Positions 1 through 5,735 of a stretch of DNA of 12,407 bases are shown here, one piece after another; within the stretch, counting starts at the first letter, position 1; the number at the start of each line of letters is the position of its first letter. The notes beneath the pieces are model-generated. The model searched no databases. It saw nothing but the letters and a program-made list of their open reading frames with translations, and was not told where the DNA came from. Made by a program: the position numbers and the translations under genes. Source of the stretch: Scybalocola_A sp900557175. Lineage in GTDB: Bacteria; Bacillota; Clostridia; Lachnospirales; Lachnospiraceae. The stretch covers positions 1 through 12,407 of the forward strand of contig CALADH010000010.1 in NCBI GenBank assembly GCA_937890745.1, in the 5' to 3' direction.

Positions 1-551
1 GTTTTTAATGTTCTCCATTCATCTTCTAAAATCGACATCAATATATCATCTGCATACTCATCGCCATCCATAATAGCATCTCTTAAAACACCTTCTCGCT
101 TAAATCCTGCTTTTAAGTATATTTTTTCGGCTCTGGGATTGAATGAATACACATCTAATTCTAAACGATGTAATTTTAGTTTCTCAAAAGCAAAATCACG
201 CGTAGTTTCCGTTGCCCATGTGCCAATACCTTTTCCCCTTTCTGTTTGACGATAAAGACCTATTCGGAAATTAGCACACTTTAAATCCCAATCAATCTCA
301 TTGATTACACTTTCACCTATAATTTCTCCGTTAGGTGCTATAATCAAAAAGAAATACCTGTCATCTTCCTCAAGCGATTTCAGAAAAAAAGATACTACTT
401 CATCTTTTGAAAATTCTTCTTTGCAACCGGTTAATCTTGCCATTTCCTTATCCAAAGGGCAATAATTCTGTTCATAATAATTGACTGCGTCATCTGCTTT
501 GGCTAAACGTATCACAAAACCGTCTTTTTTACCAATAACATCTGTATTCAT
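1..551 (-). CDS. GNAT family N-acetyltransferase (RimJ/RimL-like), C-terminal end cut by window edge
   Basis: This gene encodes an acetyl-CoA-dependent N-acetyltransferase of the GNAT fold; the substrate cannot be read from the sequence. I translated 183 codons from the ATG at 551-549 with no stop before the window edge. The start is supported by an AAAAGGAGA ribosome binding site at 561-569. The acetyl-CoA pyrophosphate-binding loop R-G-K-G-I-G lies at residues 105-110, and the typical late motif 'NPRAEKIYLKAGFKREG' lies near 138-153. The protein seems nearly complete, since RimJ/RimL-type enzymes are about 180-190 residues. The gene lies 93 nt downstream of leuD, just past the leuCD terminator, and I see no clear promoter of its own, so it may depend on read-through. 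Its DNA is AT-richer than the neighbours (58 G+C in the first 180 bases, about 32%, versus 43-48% in lines I counted inside gpsA and der), which suggests a later arrival. Family assignment is confident; ribosomal-protein, antibiotic or small-molecule acetylation are all possible. Confidence 0.85.
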   Translation of the reverse strand, partial: MNTDVIGKKDGFVIRLAKADDAVNYYEQNYCPLDKEMARLTGCKEEFSKDEVVSFFLKSLEEDDRYFFLIIAPNGEIIGESVINEIDWDLKCANFRIGLYRQTERGKGIGTWATETTRDFAFEKLKLHRLELDVYSFNPRAEKIYLKAGFKREGVLRDAIMDGDEYADDILMSILEDEWRTLK

Positions 552-570
552 ACAATATTTTCTCCTTTTC

Positions 571-638
571 AAAAATAAAAAGCGAAGCATCGTTTGCCAT
601 GTTTTTATGTTCTCATGGCTTGGAAGCTCCGCTTTTTT
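571..638 (-). terminator. Intrinsic terminator after leuCD (branched hairpin)
   Basis: Bases 577-588 pair with 626-637 (eight pairs AAAAAGCG/CGCTTTTT, one mismatch, then AGC/GCT). An inner hairpin GCCATG/CATGGC lies at 596-601 and 614-619. Read on the minus strand, the stem is followed by TTTTTATTTTT (571-581). It lies just after the leuD stop codon and directly before the acetyltransferase ribosome binding site. The run of T on the plus-strand side as well makes it potentially bidirectional. Confidence 0.7.
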
Positions 639-644
639 ATTATT

Positions 645-1133
645 TTATTTTTGCATATTCGTATAATTTACAAGTCCGCCGGCCTGTATAAGTTCCTGCA
701 TAAATGGAGGGAATGCCTGTCCCTGATAGGATGTGCCTTTTGTGATGTCACGAATGATGCCTGTGTCAAAGTCGATGTCAACCTCGTCGCCCGCTTCGAT
801 TTCTTTTGCCGCTTCGGCACATTCGATGATTGGCAGGCCGATGTTGATGGCATTTCTGTAAAAGATACGTGCAAATGTTTCGGCAATGACGCAGCTGATA
901 CCCGATGCCTTAATGGCAAGGGGTGCGTGCTCTCTTGATGAGCCGCAGCCGAAGTTTTTATTGGCAACAATAATGTCGCCGTCTTTGACTTTTTTTACGA
1001 AATCGGCGTCGATATCCTCCATGCAATGCTCTGCCAGTCCCTTTGGATCTGTGATGGCAAGGTGGCGCGCCGGAATGATAACATCTGTGTCTACATTGTC
1101 TCCATACTTAAATACATGTCCGCATGCTTTCAT
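645..1133 (-). CDS. leuD: 3-isopropylmalate dehydratase small subunit
   Basis: LeuD is the swivel-domain small subunit of isopropylmalate isomerase, which with LeuC interconverts 2- and 3-isopropylmalate in cytosolic leucine synthesis. The 162-residue length matches the short form found in archaea and Clostridia rather than the roughly 200-residue enterobacterial form. Family marks include DNVDTDVIIPARHL (12-25), the strongly conserved NFGCGSSREHAP (60-71) and FARIFYRNAINIG (87-99). The substrate-recognition loop reads 'ARHLAI', without the arginine of the YLRT loop reported for methanogen homoaconitase small subunits, so isopropylmalate is the more likely substrate. An AAGGAAGG-like ribosome binding site precedes the ATG. 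The gene begins 37 nt after leuC, and the two almost certainly share a transcript ending at the hairpin at 571-638. leuA and leuB are not present in the window. Confidence 0.95.
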   Translation of the reverse strand: MKACGHVFKYGDNVDTDVIIPARHLAITDPKGLAEHCMEDIDADFVKKVKDGDIIVANKNFGCGSSREHAPLAIKASGISCVIAETFARIFYRNAINIGLPIIECAEAAKEIEAGDEVDIDFDTGIIRDITKGTSYQGQAFPPFMQELIQAGGLVNYTNMQK

Positions 1134-1170
1134 AGTTTTTCCTTCCTTTCGTGTCTGTTCTACGCCTCTT

Positions 1171-2472
1171 TTATAAGCCTAAGGCATCCGGCCCGCAGAT
1201 TTTCCCTGTGACGGCACTGGCCGCAGCGACAGCCGGGCTTGCAAGATAAATTTCAGATGTGACATGTCCCATTCTGCCGACAAAGTTCCGGTTTGTCGTT
1301 GAAACGCAGCGTTCGCCCTCGGCAAGAATGCCCATATAGCCGCCAAGACACGGACCGCATGTCGGTGTACTGACAATAGCGCCTGCCTCAATAAATGTCT
1401 GAATATAACCGGCGTTCATAGCATCGAGGTAAATCTGTTGTGTTGCCGGGATAATAATGACACGAAGGCCTTTTTTGACTTTGCGTCCTTTTAGTATTTC
1501 GGCGGCTGTTTTTAAATCATCAAAGCGGCCGTTTGTACATGAACCGATGACAACCTGATCGATTCGGATATCGTCAATGGCGTCAATCGTATGTGTATTT
1601 TCAGGGAGATGCGGAAAAGCAACGGTCGGTTTTAAGGTGCTTAAGTCAATTGTATAGACTTCGTCGTATTCGGCGTCTTCGTCTGCCTCATAAACTGTGT
1701 ATGCAGAGATGCCTGCGGCATCGCAGGCGGCCTTTCTTTCAGGGTTCATATGTTCTTCAATATATTTGATTGTCTTATCATCGACAGGGAAAATACCGTT
1801 TTTGCCGCCGGCCTCGATCGCCATGTTTGCGATTGTGAAACGGTCATCCATTGAAAGATGGGCAATGCCGTTGCCTGTAAATTCCATTGAGCGGTACAGC
1901 GCGCCGTCAACGCCAATCAGCCCGATAATATGTAAAATAATATCTTTTCCGCTCACCCACTTGGATGGTTTTCCTGTCAATTCAAATTTAATGGCGGACG
2001 GTACTTTAAACCATGCTTTGCCGGTGGACATGCCTGCGGCTGCATCTGTACTGCCGACACCTGTTGAAAAAGCGCCGAGTGCGCCGTATGTACATGTATG
2101 GGAGTCTGCGCCAATGACTGTATCACCGGCAGTGACAATTCCTTTTTCAGGAAGCAGGGCATGTTCAATGCCCATCTCACCGACTTCGTAAAAGTGTGTA
2201 ATATTGTTGCAGTGGGCGAAGTCGCGCATACATTTGCAGTTTTGTGCCGACTTAATATCCTTATTCGGTGAGAAATGGTCAGGAATCAGTGCGATTTTAT
2301 CTTTATTAAAAACACCTTTTTTCTCAAATTTTTCCATTTCATGAATGGCCACCGGTCCTGTGATGTCATTGGCAAGTACCATATCCAAATCCGCCATAAT
2401 CAGTTGTCCGGCTTTAACTTCCGAAAGCCCGGCGGCGTGCGCCAATATTTTCTGAGTCATCGTCATGCCCAT
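1171..2472 (-). CDS. leuC: 3-isopropylmalate dehydratase large subunit
   Basis: LeuC is the iron-sulfur, aconitase-like large subunit of isopropylmalate isomerase and partners LeuD in leucine synthesis. The 433-residue product has the [4Fe-4S] ligands C312 (in IGSCTNGR) and C372 and C375 (in TCGPCLGG), plus GADSHTCTYGALG (121-133) and the late NRNFVGRMG (394-402). Its length fits the archaeal/Clostridial LeuC type (about 420 residues), shorter than the roughly 465-residue E. coli enzyme. There are three possible early ATG codons; I chose the first (MGMTMTQ) because a perfect AAGGAGGA ribosome binding site at 2479-2486 stands 6-7 nt ahead of it. This is the first gene of a two-gene leuCD unit, and its upstream region carries a promoter and several candidate regulator sites. 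The [4Fe-4S] ligands are all intact, so the enzyme should be functional. Confidence 0.95.
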   Translation of the reverse strand: MGMTMTQKILAHAAGLSEVKAGQLIMADLDMVLANDITGPVAIHEMEKFEKKGVFNKDKIALIPDHFSPNKDIKSAQNCKCMRDFAHCNNITHFYEVGEMGIEHALLPEKGIVTAGDTVIGADSHTCTYGALGAFSTGVGSTDAAAGMSTGKAWFKVPSAIKFELTGKPSKWVSGKDIILHIIGLIGVDGALYRSMEFTGNGIAHLSMDDRFTIANMAIEAGGKNGIFPVDDKTIKYIEEHMNPERKAACDAAGISAYTVYEADEDAEYDEVYTIDLSTLKPTVAFPHLPENTHTIDAIDDIRIDQVVIGSCTNGRFDDLKTAAEILKGRKVKKGLRVIIIPATQQIYLDAMNAGYIQTFIEAGAIVSTPTCGPCLGGYMGILAEGERCVSTTNRNFVGRMGHVTSEIYLASPAVAAASAVTGKICGPDALGL

Positions 2473-2507
2473 AATTAGTCCTCCTTAAAACCCGGGGTAA
2501 CCGGTAA

Positions 2508-2522
2508 AATTTTCTGTATGTA
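2508..2522. promoter_or_regulatory. Weak CodY-like box at the leuC transcription start
   Basis: The plus-strand bases match the CodY consensus AATTTTCWGAAAATT at 11 of 15 positions. The first nine (AATTTTCTG) are perfect and the second half is poor. The box overlaps the edge of the predicted -10 and the expected start site, where a bound repressor would block transcription. CodY control of branched-chain amino acid genes is well known in Firmicutes; that this site is used is inference. Confidence 0.3.
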
Positions 2523-2550
2523 TCATATCACATTATTTTTCAAATGAAAA
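2522..2550 (-). promoter_or_regulatory. leuC: Putative leuCD promoter
   Basis: On the minus strand TATGAT (2522-2527) makes a good -10 box, one base off consensus. TTTTCA (2545-2550) sits 17 bases upstream as a weak -35 (four of six). The start site would fall near 2515, leaving a leader of about 40 nt before the leuC ATG. There is no room for a T-box or a long leader-peptide attenuator. The weak -35 is compatible with dependence on an activator. Confidence 0.45.
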
Positions 2551-2565
2551 GCAATATTGTAAATT

Positions 2566-2586
2566 AATGTGATAAAGTGTCACATT
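2566..2586. promoter_or_regulatory. Perfect inverted repeat AATGTGA-N7-TCACATT upstream of leuCD
   Basis: A perfect 7-bp inverted repeat with a 7-base spacer is centred near 2576, about 60 bases upstream of the predicted leuC start site. A further TCACATT half-site lies at 2528-2534, next to the -10 box. It resembles a Crp/Fnr-family site (TGTGA-TCACA), but the spacer is 7 rather than the usual 6 in E. coli CRP sites. The cognate protein is unknown. Confidence 0.45.
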
Positions 2587-2632
2587 CCATATGCATCTGG
2601 TCGCATCCATTAAAGTAATTTCCTATGTCATT

Positions 2633-2667
2633 AAAAAACAGACGGAAACTTTGAAGCTTCCGTCCGT
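2633..2667 (-). terminator. Intrinsic terminator after the beta-glucosidase gene
   Basis: On the minus strand ACGGACGGAA pairs with TTCCGTCTGT over ten positions, with one G-U pair and a small A/T-rich loop, followed by TTTTTT (2633-2638). It begins 11 nt after the beta-glucosidase stop codon and separates this gene from leuCD. Confidence 0.85.
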
Positions 2668-2678
2668 CAACATACAAT

Positions 2679-4037
2679 TTATGAAAGTATACCGCCATTG
2701 CTTTCAATGACCTTTTTATACCAGTGCGCAGAGTCTTTAAAGGTGCGCTTTTGTGTCCGGTAATCGACATAAATAAGACCGAAACGTCCCTGATAGCCGT
2801 GAGCCCATTCAAAGTTATCCATCAGCGACCATACGAAATAGCCGTCAATCGGCACTTCAGCGGCTGCTTTTTTAAGATTTTTTAAGTAACTCTCAAGGTA
2901 GGCAATGCGGCTGCCGTCGTGAACCGAGCCGTCATCCGACATAAGGTCGATGGCTGCCATACCGCTTTCTGTGACAATCATCGGTTTTTTATAGCGCTCA
3001 TAAAGAAACTTCGGATGCCAGTAAAGAATTTCAGGTGTGACAGGACTATTGACATTTGTATAAGGAAAGCCGACATCGTCGCGGACAAATTCCGGCTCGC
3101 CGTCACGGTTACAGTAAACCATACGGCCATCATAGATGTTTTGACCAATGAAGTCAATCGGCTGGCTTATAAGCTTCATATCGGCCTCTGTAATTTCCGG
3201 TAAAACATCTTTATATTTTTCACATACAGCTTCAGGATATTTGCCGAGGAAAATCGGATCACTCCACCATGTCACGCTCCATACCCAGTCCTCCAAAGGA
3301 ATTTTTTCAAAGGTCATTTTCTTTGAAGCTTCAATATCTTCAGGTGATGATGTTTTCGGATAAGTATATTTTCCTGTCGGCGCAAAGCCGATTTTTACCG
3401 GCTGGCAGCTAAATTCGCGCAGCACCTGTACGGCACGGCCGTGAGCCTTTAAAACATTATGTGCGGCCGCAAAAGCGTCTCTGTCAGGGCCGTTTACGCC
3501 CGGTGCATGATAATCGCCCATGTAGCCGAGACCAACAAAGCACTGGGGCTCATTGAATGTAAAGAAATATTTCACTCTGTCAGAAAAGTTTTCGGCAATG
3601 ACTTTTGTATAAGCGGCAAACCATTCCGGGCTTTCATCGTTGAGCCAGCCGCCCTTTTTGTGGAGAGCATAAGGCAGATCCCAGTGGAATAATGTAAGAT
3701 ACGGCTCAATGCCGTGTTGAAGCAGACAGTCAATGAGATGATTGTAAAAATCAATTCCCTTTTGATTTACTCTGCCTGTGCCGTCAGGCATGATTCTTGA
3801 CCAGCTGACAGAAAAACGGTATGCCTTAAGTCCCATCTGTGCCATGAGGCGCACATCTTCTTCATATTTGTGATAATGATCGCAGGCAATATCGCCGTTT
3901 GTGGCATCTTTGACCTTTCCATGTTTTTCGCAGAAAACGTCCCACACGGACAAACCTCTGCCATCTTCCTTTGCGGCGCCTTCGACCTGATAAGAGGCTG
4001 TTGCGGCGCCCCATGCAAAATCCTTTTTAAAGCACAT
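2679..4037 (-). CDS. bglA: GH1 family beta-glucosidase
   Basis: This is a cytoplasmic retaining beta-glycosidase of family GH1, hydrolysing beta-linked glucosides such as cellobiose. The 452-residue length is typical. The acid/base E163 lies in TFNEP (160-164) and the nucleophile E357 in IVTESG (354-359). The N-terminal FAWGAATASYQVEGA (7-21) and late NFEWAHGYQGRFGL (408-421) are hallmarks. The NFEW motif with E410 and W411 favours a plain rather than a 6-phospho-beta-glucosidase. There is no signal peptide. I chose the ATG at 4037-4035 because GGAGGAG lies just ahead of it. A longer frame up to 4085 would start inside the predicted -10 box and lacks a ribosome binding site. The gene is monocistronic, with its own promoter and terminator, and no sugar transporter or regulator lies beside it. 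The exact substrate (cellobiose, aryl-glucoside, galactoside) cannot be settled from sequence. Confidence 0.92.
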   Translation of the reverse strand: MCFKKDFAWGAATASYQVEGAAKEDGRGLSVWDVFCEKHGKVKDATNGDIACDHYHKYEEDVRLMAQMGLKAYRFSVSWSRIMPDGTGRVNQKGIDFYNHLIDCLLQHGIEPYLTLFHWDLPYALHKKGGWLNDESPEWFAAYTKVIAENFSDRVKYFFTFNEPQCFVGLGYMGDYHAPGVNGPDRDAFAAAHNVLKAHGRAVQVLREFSCQPVKIGFAPTGKYTYPKTSSPEDIEASKKMTFEKIPLEDWVWSVTWWSDPIFLGKYPEAVCEKYKDVLPEITEADMKLISQPIDFIGQNIYDGRMVYCNRDGEPEFVRDDVGFPYTNVNSPVTPEILYWHPKFLYERYKKPMIVTESGMAAIDLMSDDGSVHDGSRIAYLESYLKNLKKAAAEVPIDGYFVWSLMDNFEWAHGYQGRFGLIYVDYRTQKRTFKDSAHWYKKVIESNGGILS

Positions 4038-4062
4038 AATTTTCTCCTCCGCTGTAAAACTT

Positions 4063-4076
4063 TTGATTTTCATCAA
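4063..4076. promoter_or_regulatory. Small palindrome at the beta-glucosidase start site (possible operator)
   Basis: TTGAT-N4-ATCAA is a perfect 5+5 inverted repeat that would lie at about +1 to +14 of the predicted transcript, a usual repressor position. Short palindromes are not rare in AT-rich DNA, and no regulator gene is nearby, so this is only a candidate. It does not fit the catabolite-response (cre) consensus. Confidence 0.2.
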
Positions 4077-4083
4077 TGGCATC

Positions 4084-4113
4084 ATTATAGCACATCACTG
4101 TATTTTTATACAA
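4084..4113 (-). promoter_or_regulatory. bglA: Extended -10 promoter for the beta-glucosidase gene
   Basis: On the minus strand a perfect TATAAT (4084-4089) is preceded by TGC, an extended -10. TTGTAT (4108-4113, four of six) stands 18 bases upstream as the -35. Transcription would start near 4077. The -35 overlaps the palindrome TGTAT-N4-ATACA (4099-4112), and CATCAT/ATGATG copies flank the promoter at 4080-4085 and 4115-4120. Confidence 0.7.
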
Positions 4114-4166
4114 GATGATGGTATTAAAAAGTGTCTGAAGGGTATGGCAAATTTTTGTCCGATAAA

Positions 4167-5654
4167 TCAGATGATAACAAAAATGACGTTGCCGCTGCTT
4201 TCATTAATAATTTTCTGCAATGTTTCCTGCATTTTTTCCTGACACGTATCGGTCATTTTGGATATCTTTGTTTTAACGCCCTCGTCCACAAGCTCGCCCA
4301 TGGATTTTCCTAAAATAAGTGTATTCCATACGCTGCCGTCCTCACTTTCTGCCGCCGAAGCTTTGATATAGTCTACAAGATCCTGAGCCTGCTTTTGTGT
4401 TCCGACAAGAGGGGCGATTTCGGTTTCAATATTAGCGCTAATCATATGTATGGACGGTGCATTGACCTTAATGTTGACGCCATATTTGCTGCCGTGCTTG
4501 ATAATCACCGGATCTTCCACTGTAATTTCACTGCGCGCAGGCATGACGGCACCGTAGCCCTTTTGGCTGACCTGCGTAAGCGCCTGTGCTACCTTATCGA
4601 ATTGCTGCTTCTTTTCGGAAAGCATATTCAAATGGCGTATCAGCTCATATTCACCGCGAACAGGAGTGTCTAACATTTGGCTTAAAAGTTCATAATAATA
4701 GCAGGATTTAAGCTTTATGGAAATATTGACGTTGCCGGTCGCTGTATTGATTTCATCAATATAATATTTTTCAATATAATCATTGGCAATGAGCGCCTGA
4801 TTAATTTCAATATCCTTAATAACAAAAATTTTTTCCATAAATGCGCGGGCACATTCTAAAACGGCGGTTTTTAACGGATTTTCTGCCGGCAGAAGTTCAA
4901 ACCATTCCGGCAGAAAGAAGTTGACGGCGCTGATTGGAAATTCAAAGAGAACGGCGGACATGATTTTGTCAATGTCCTGGCGCATAAGCTGATCGCAGTT
5001 GACAGCAAGGACGCTGACGCTATATTTTTCTTCAAGGCGCTTACAAAGCTTTAATGTTTCATCATGATCCGGTCTGGTACAGTTTAATATAATAATAAAC
5101 GGCTTGCCGATAGCTTTTAATTCGGAAATCGTTTTTTCCTCGGCGGCTTCAAACTGGGAACGCCCGATTTCACCAAAGCTTCCGTCACTGGTTAAAACAA
5201 TGCCGATGGTGGAATGATCCCGTATAACCTTTTGTGTGCCGATGTGTGCCGCCTTTGAAAATGGAATTTCTTCTTTAAACCACGGTGTTTTTACCATCCG
5301 CTCTTTTTCTTTGTCCATGACGCCGGAAGCGCCCTCAACAATATAGCCGACACAATCAATGAGGCGGATACGCACATCGAGGCGGCCGCCGCCAAGTGAC
5401 ACATTGACCGCTTCTTTTGGCACAAATTTAGGCTCTACAGTTGTAATGAGTGTTCCCTTGCCGCTGACAGGCAGTTCGTCGGTTGCGAGACTTTTGTTTG
5501 CTTCATCCATTGCTGGAATTACCATCTGACTCATAAACCGGCGGATAAATGTTGACTTGCCGGTACGGACAGGACCGACAACCCCGATAAAAAGCTCACC
5601 GCCGGTGCGCTCACGGATATCCCGGTAAAGATTAAAGTCTTTATATTTAATCAT
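4167..5654 (-). CDS. spoIVA: Stage IV sporulation protein A (spore coat basement-layer ATPase)
   Basis: SpoIVA is a mother-cell protein that hydrolyses ATP to polymerise on the outer forespore membrane, building the platform on which the coat assembles; in Bacillus it is anchored through SpoVM. The 495-residue length is close to that of B. subtilis SpoIVA (492). The N-terminal ATPase region carries a Walker A loop GPVRTGKST (27-35, K33) and a Walker-B-like LIDCVGY (99-104 region, D100), with 'NCTRPD' at 191-196. The C-terminal end is short and hydrophobic (NVIFVII), like that of other family members. The start ATG is preceded by AAGGAG seven bases upstream. That ribosome binding site lies in the 3' arm of a long hairpin, and a sigma-E-like promoter overlaps it. 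The gene sits after gpsA, as in Bacillus, where yphE and yphF lie between. I see no convincing terminator after it. Presence of the gene indicates spore-forming ancestry. Confidence 0.96.
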   Translation of the reverse strand: MIKYKDFNLYRDIRERTGGELFIGVVGPVRTGKSTFIRRFMSQMVIPAMDEANKSLATDELPVSGKGTLITTVEPKFVPKEAVNVSLGGGRLDVRIRLIDCVGYIVEGASGVMDKEKERMVKTPWFKEEIPFSKAAHIGTQKVIRDHSTIGIVLTSDGSFGEIGRSQFEAAEEKTISELKAIGKPFIIILNCTRPDHDETLKLCKRLEEKYSVSVLAVNCDQLMRQDIDKIMSAVLFEFPISAVNFFLPEWFELLPAENPLKTAVLECARAFMEKIFVIKDIEINQALIANDYIEKYYIDEINTATGNVNISIKLKSCYYYELLSQMLDTPVRGEYELIRHLNMLSEKKQQFDKVAQALTQVSQKGYGAVMPARSEITVEDPVIIKHGSKYGVNIKVNAPSIHMISANIETEIAPLVGTQKQAQDLVDYIKASAAESEDGSVWNTLILGKSMGELVDEGVKTKISKMTDTCQEKMQETLQKIINESSGNVIFVII

Positions 5655-5656
5655 AA

Positions 5657-5704
5657 AAAAACTCCTTCCACGTATACTGATAACAGTATATGAAAGGAGT
5701 TTTT
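5657..5704 (-). terminator. Terminator-like hairpin enclosing the spoIVA ribosome binding site
   Basis: On the minus strand an 11-bp perfect stem, AAAAACTCCTT (5704-5694) with AAGGAGTTTTT (5667-5657), closes a second stem CATATACTG/CAGTATACG (one A-C mismatch, TTAT loop). The outer stem is followed by T-rich bases running straight into the spoIVA ATG, with seven T in total at 5661-5655. The 3' arm contains the AAGGAG ribosome binding site. Any transcript reading through from gpsA would therefore either stop here or carry spoIVA with its ribosome binding site paired. Confidence 0.7.
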
Positions 5705-5714
5705 ATTTTATGAC
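5685..5714 (-). promoter_or_regulatory. spoIVA: Putative sigma-E promoter for spoIVA
   Basis: On the minus strand GTCATAAA (5707-5714) and CATATACT (5685-5692) are separated by exactly 14 bases. They resemble the Bacillus sigma-E elements KMATATT and CATACAHT, with two mismatches in the -35 and about two in the -10. Sigma-E drives spoIVA in B. subtilis. The start site would be near 5677-5680, inside the hairpin loop region. The assignment rests on pattern matching and gene identity. Confidence 0.55.
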
Positions 5715-5734
5715 ACAGGAAATTTTCCGGTGTC
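5712..5734 (-). other. Second hairpin just after the gpsA stop codon
   Basis: GACAC-GGAA and TTCC-GTGTC form a nearly perfect stem-loop (one internal C-T mismatch, AAT loop) one base after the gpsA stop codon. It is not followed by a U-tract, so it is not a standard terminator by itself. It could protect the mRNA 3' end or act with the next hairpin. The end of its 3' arm overlaps the putative sigma-E -35. Confidence 0.5.
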
Positions 5735-5735
5735 T

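Noticed and set aside
661..670. TATAAT on the plus strand at 662-667
   Set aside because: It lies inside the end of leuD, faces a strand with no gene downstream and has no matching -35.
1697..2191. 164-residue open frame on the plus strand within leuC
   Set aside because: It is antisense to conserved LeuC sequence, has no ribosome binding site and its residues show no family signature.
2487..2510. Possible hairpin from the CCCGGG and ACCGGT repeats in the leuC leader
   Set aside because: The pairing needs a bulge and a very short loop, and no anti-structure or leader peptide is visible, so attenuation is not supported.
4038..4085. Longer N-terminus for the beta-glucosidase starting at 4085 or 4073
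   Set aside because: The first ATG lies in the predicted -10 box and the second at the very start of the transcript. Neither has a ribosome binding site, while GGAGGAG precedes the ATG at 4037.
4114..4166. Terminator after spoIVA
   Set aside because: A T-run (about 4127-4131) is present, but the best stem upstream of it is only five base pairs with a long loop.
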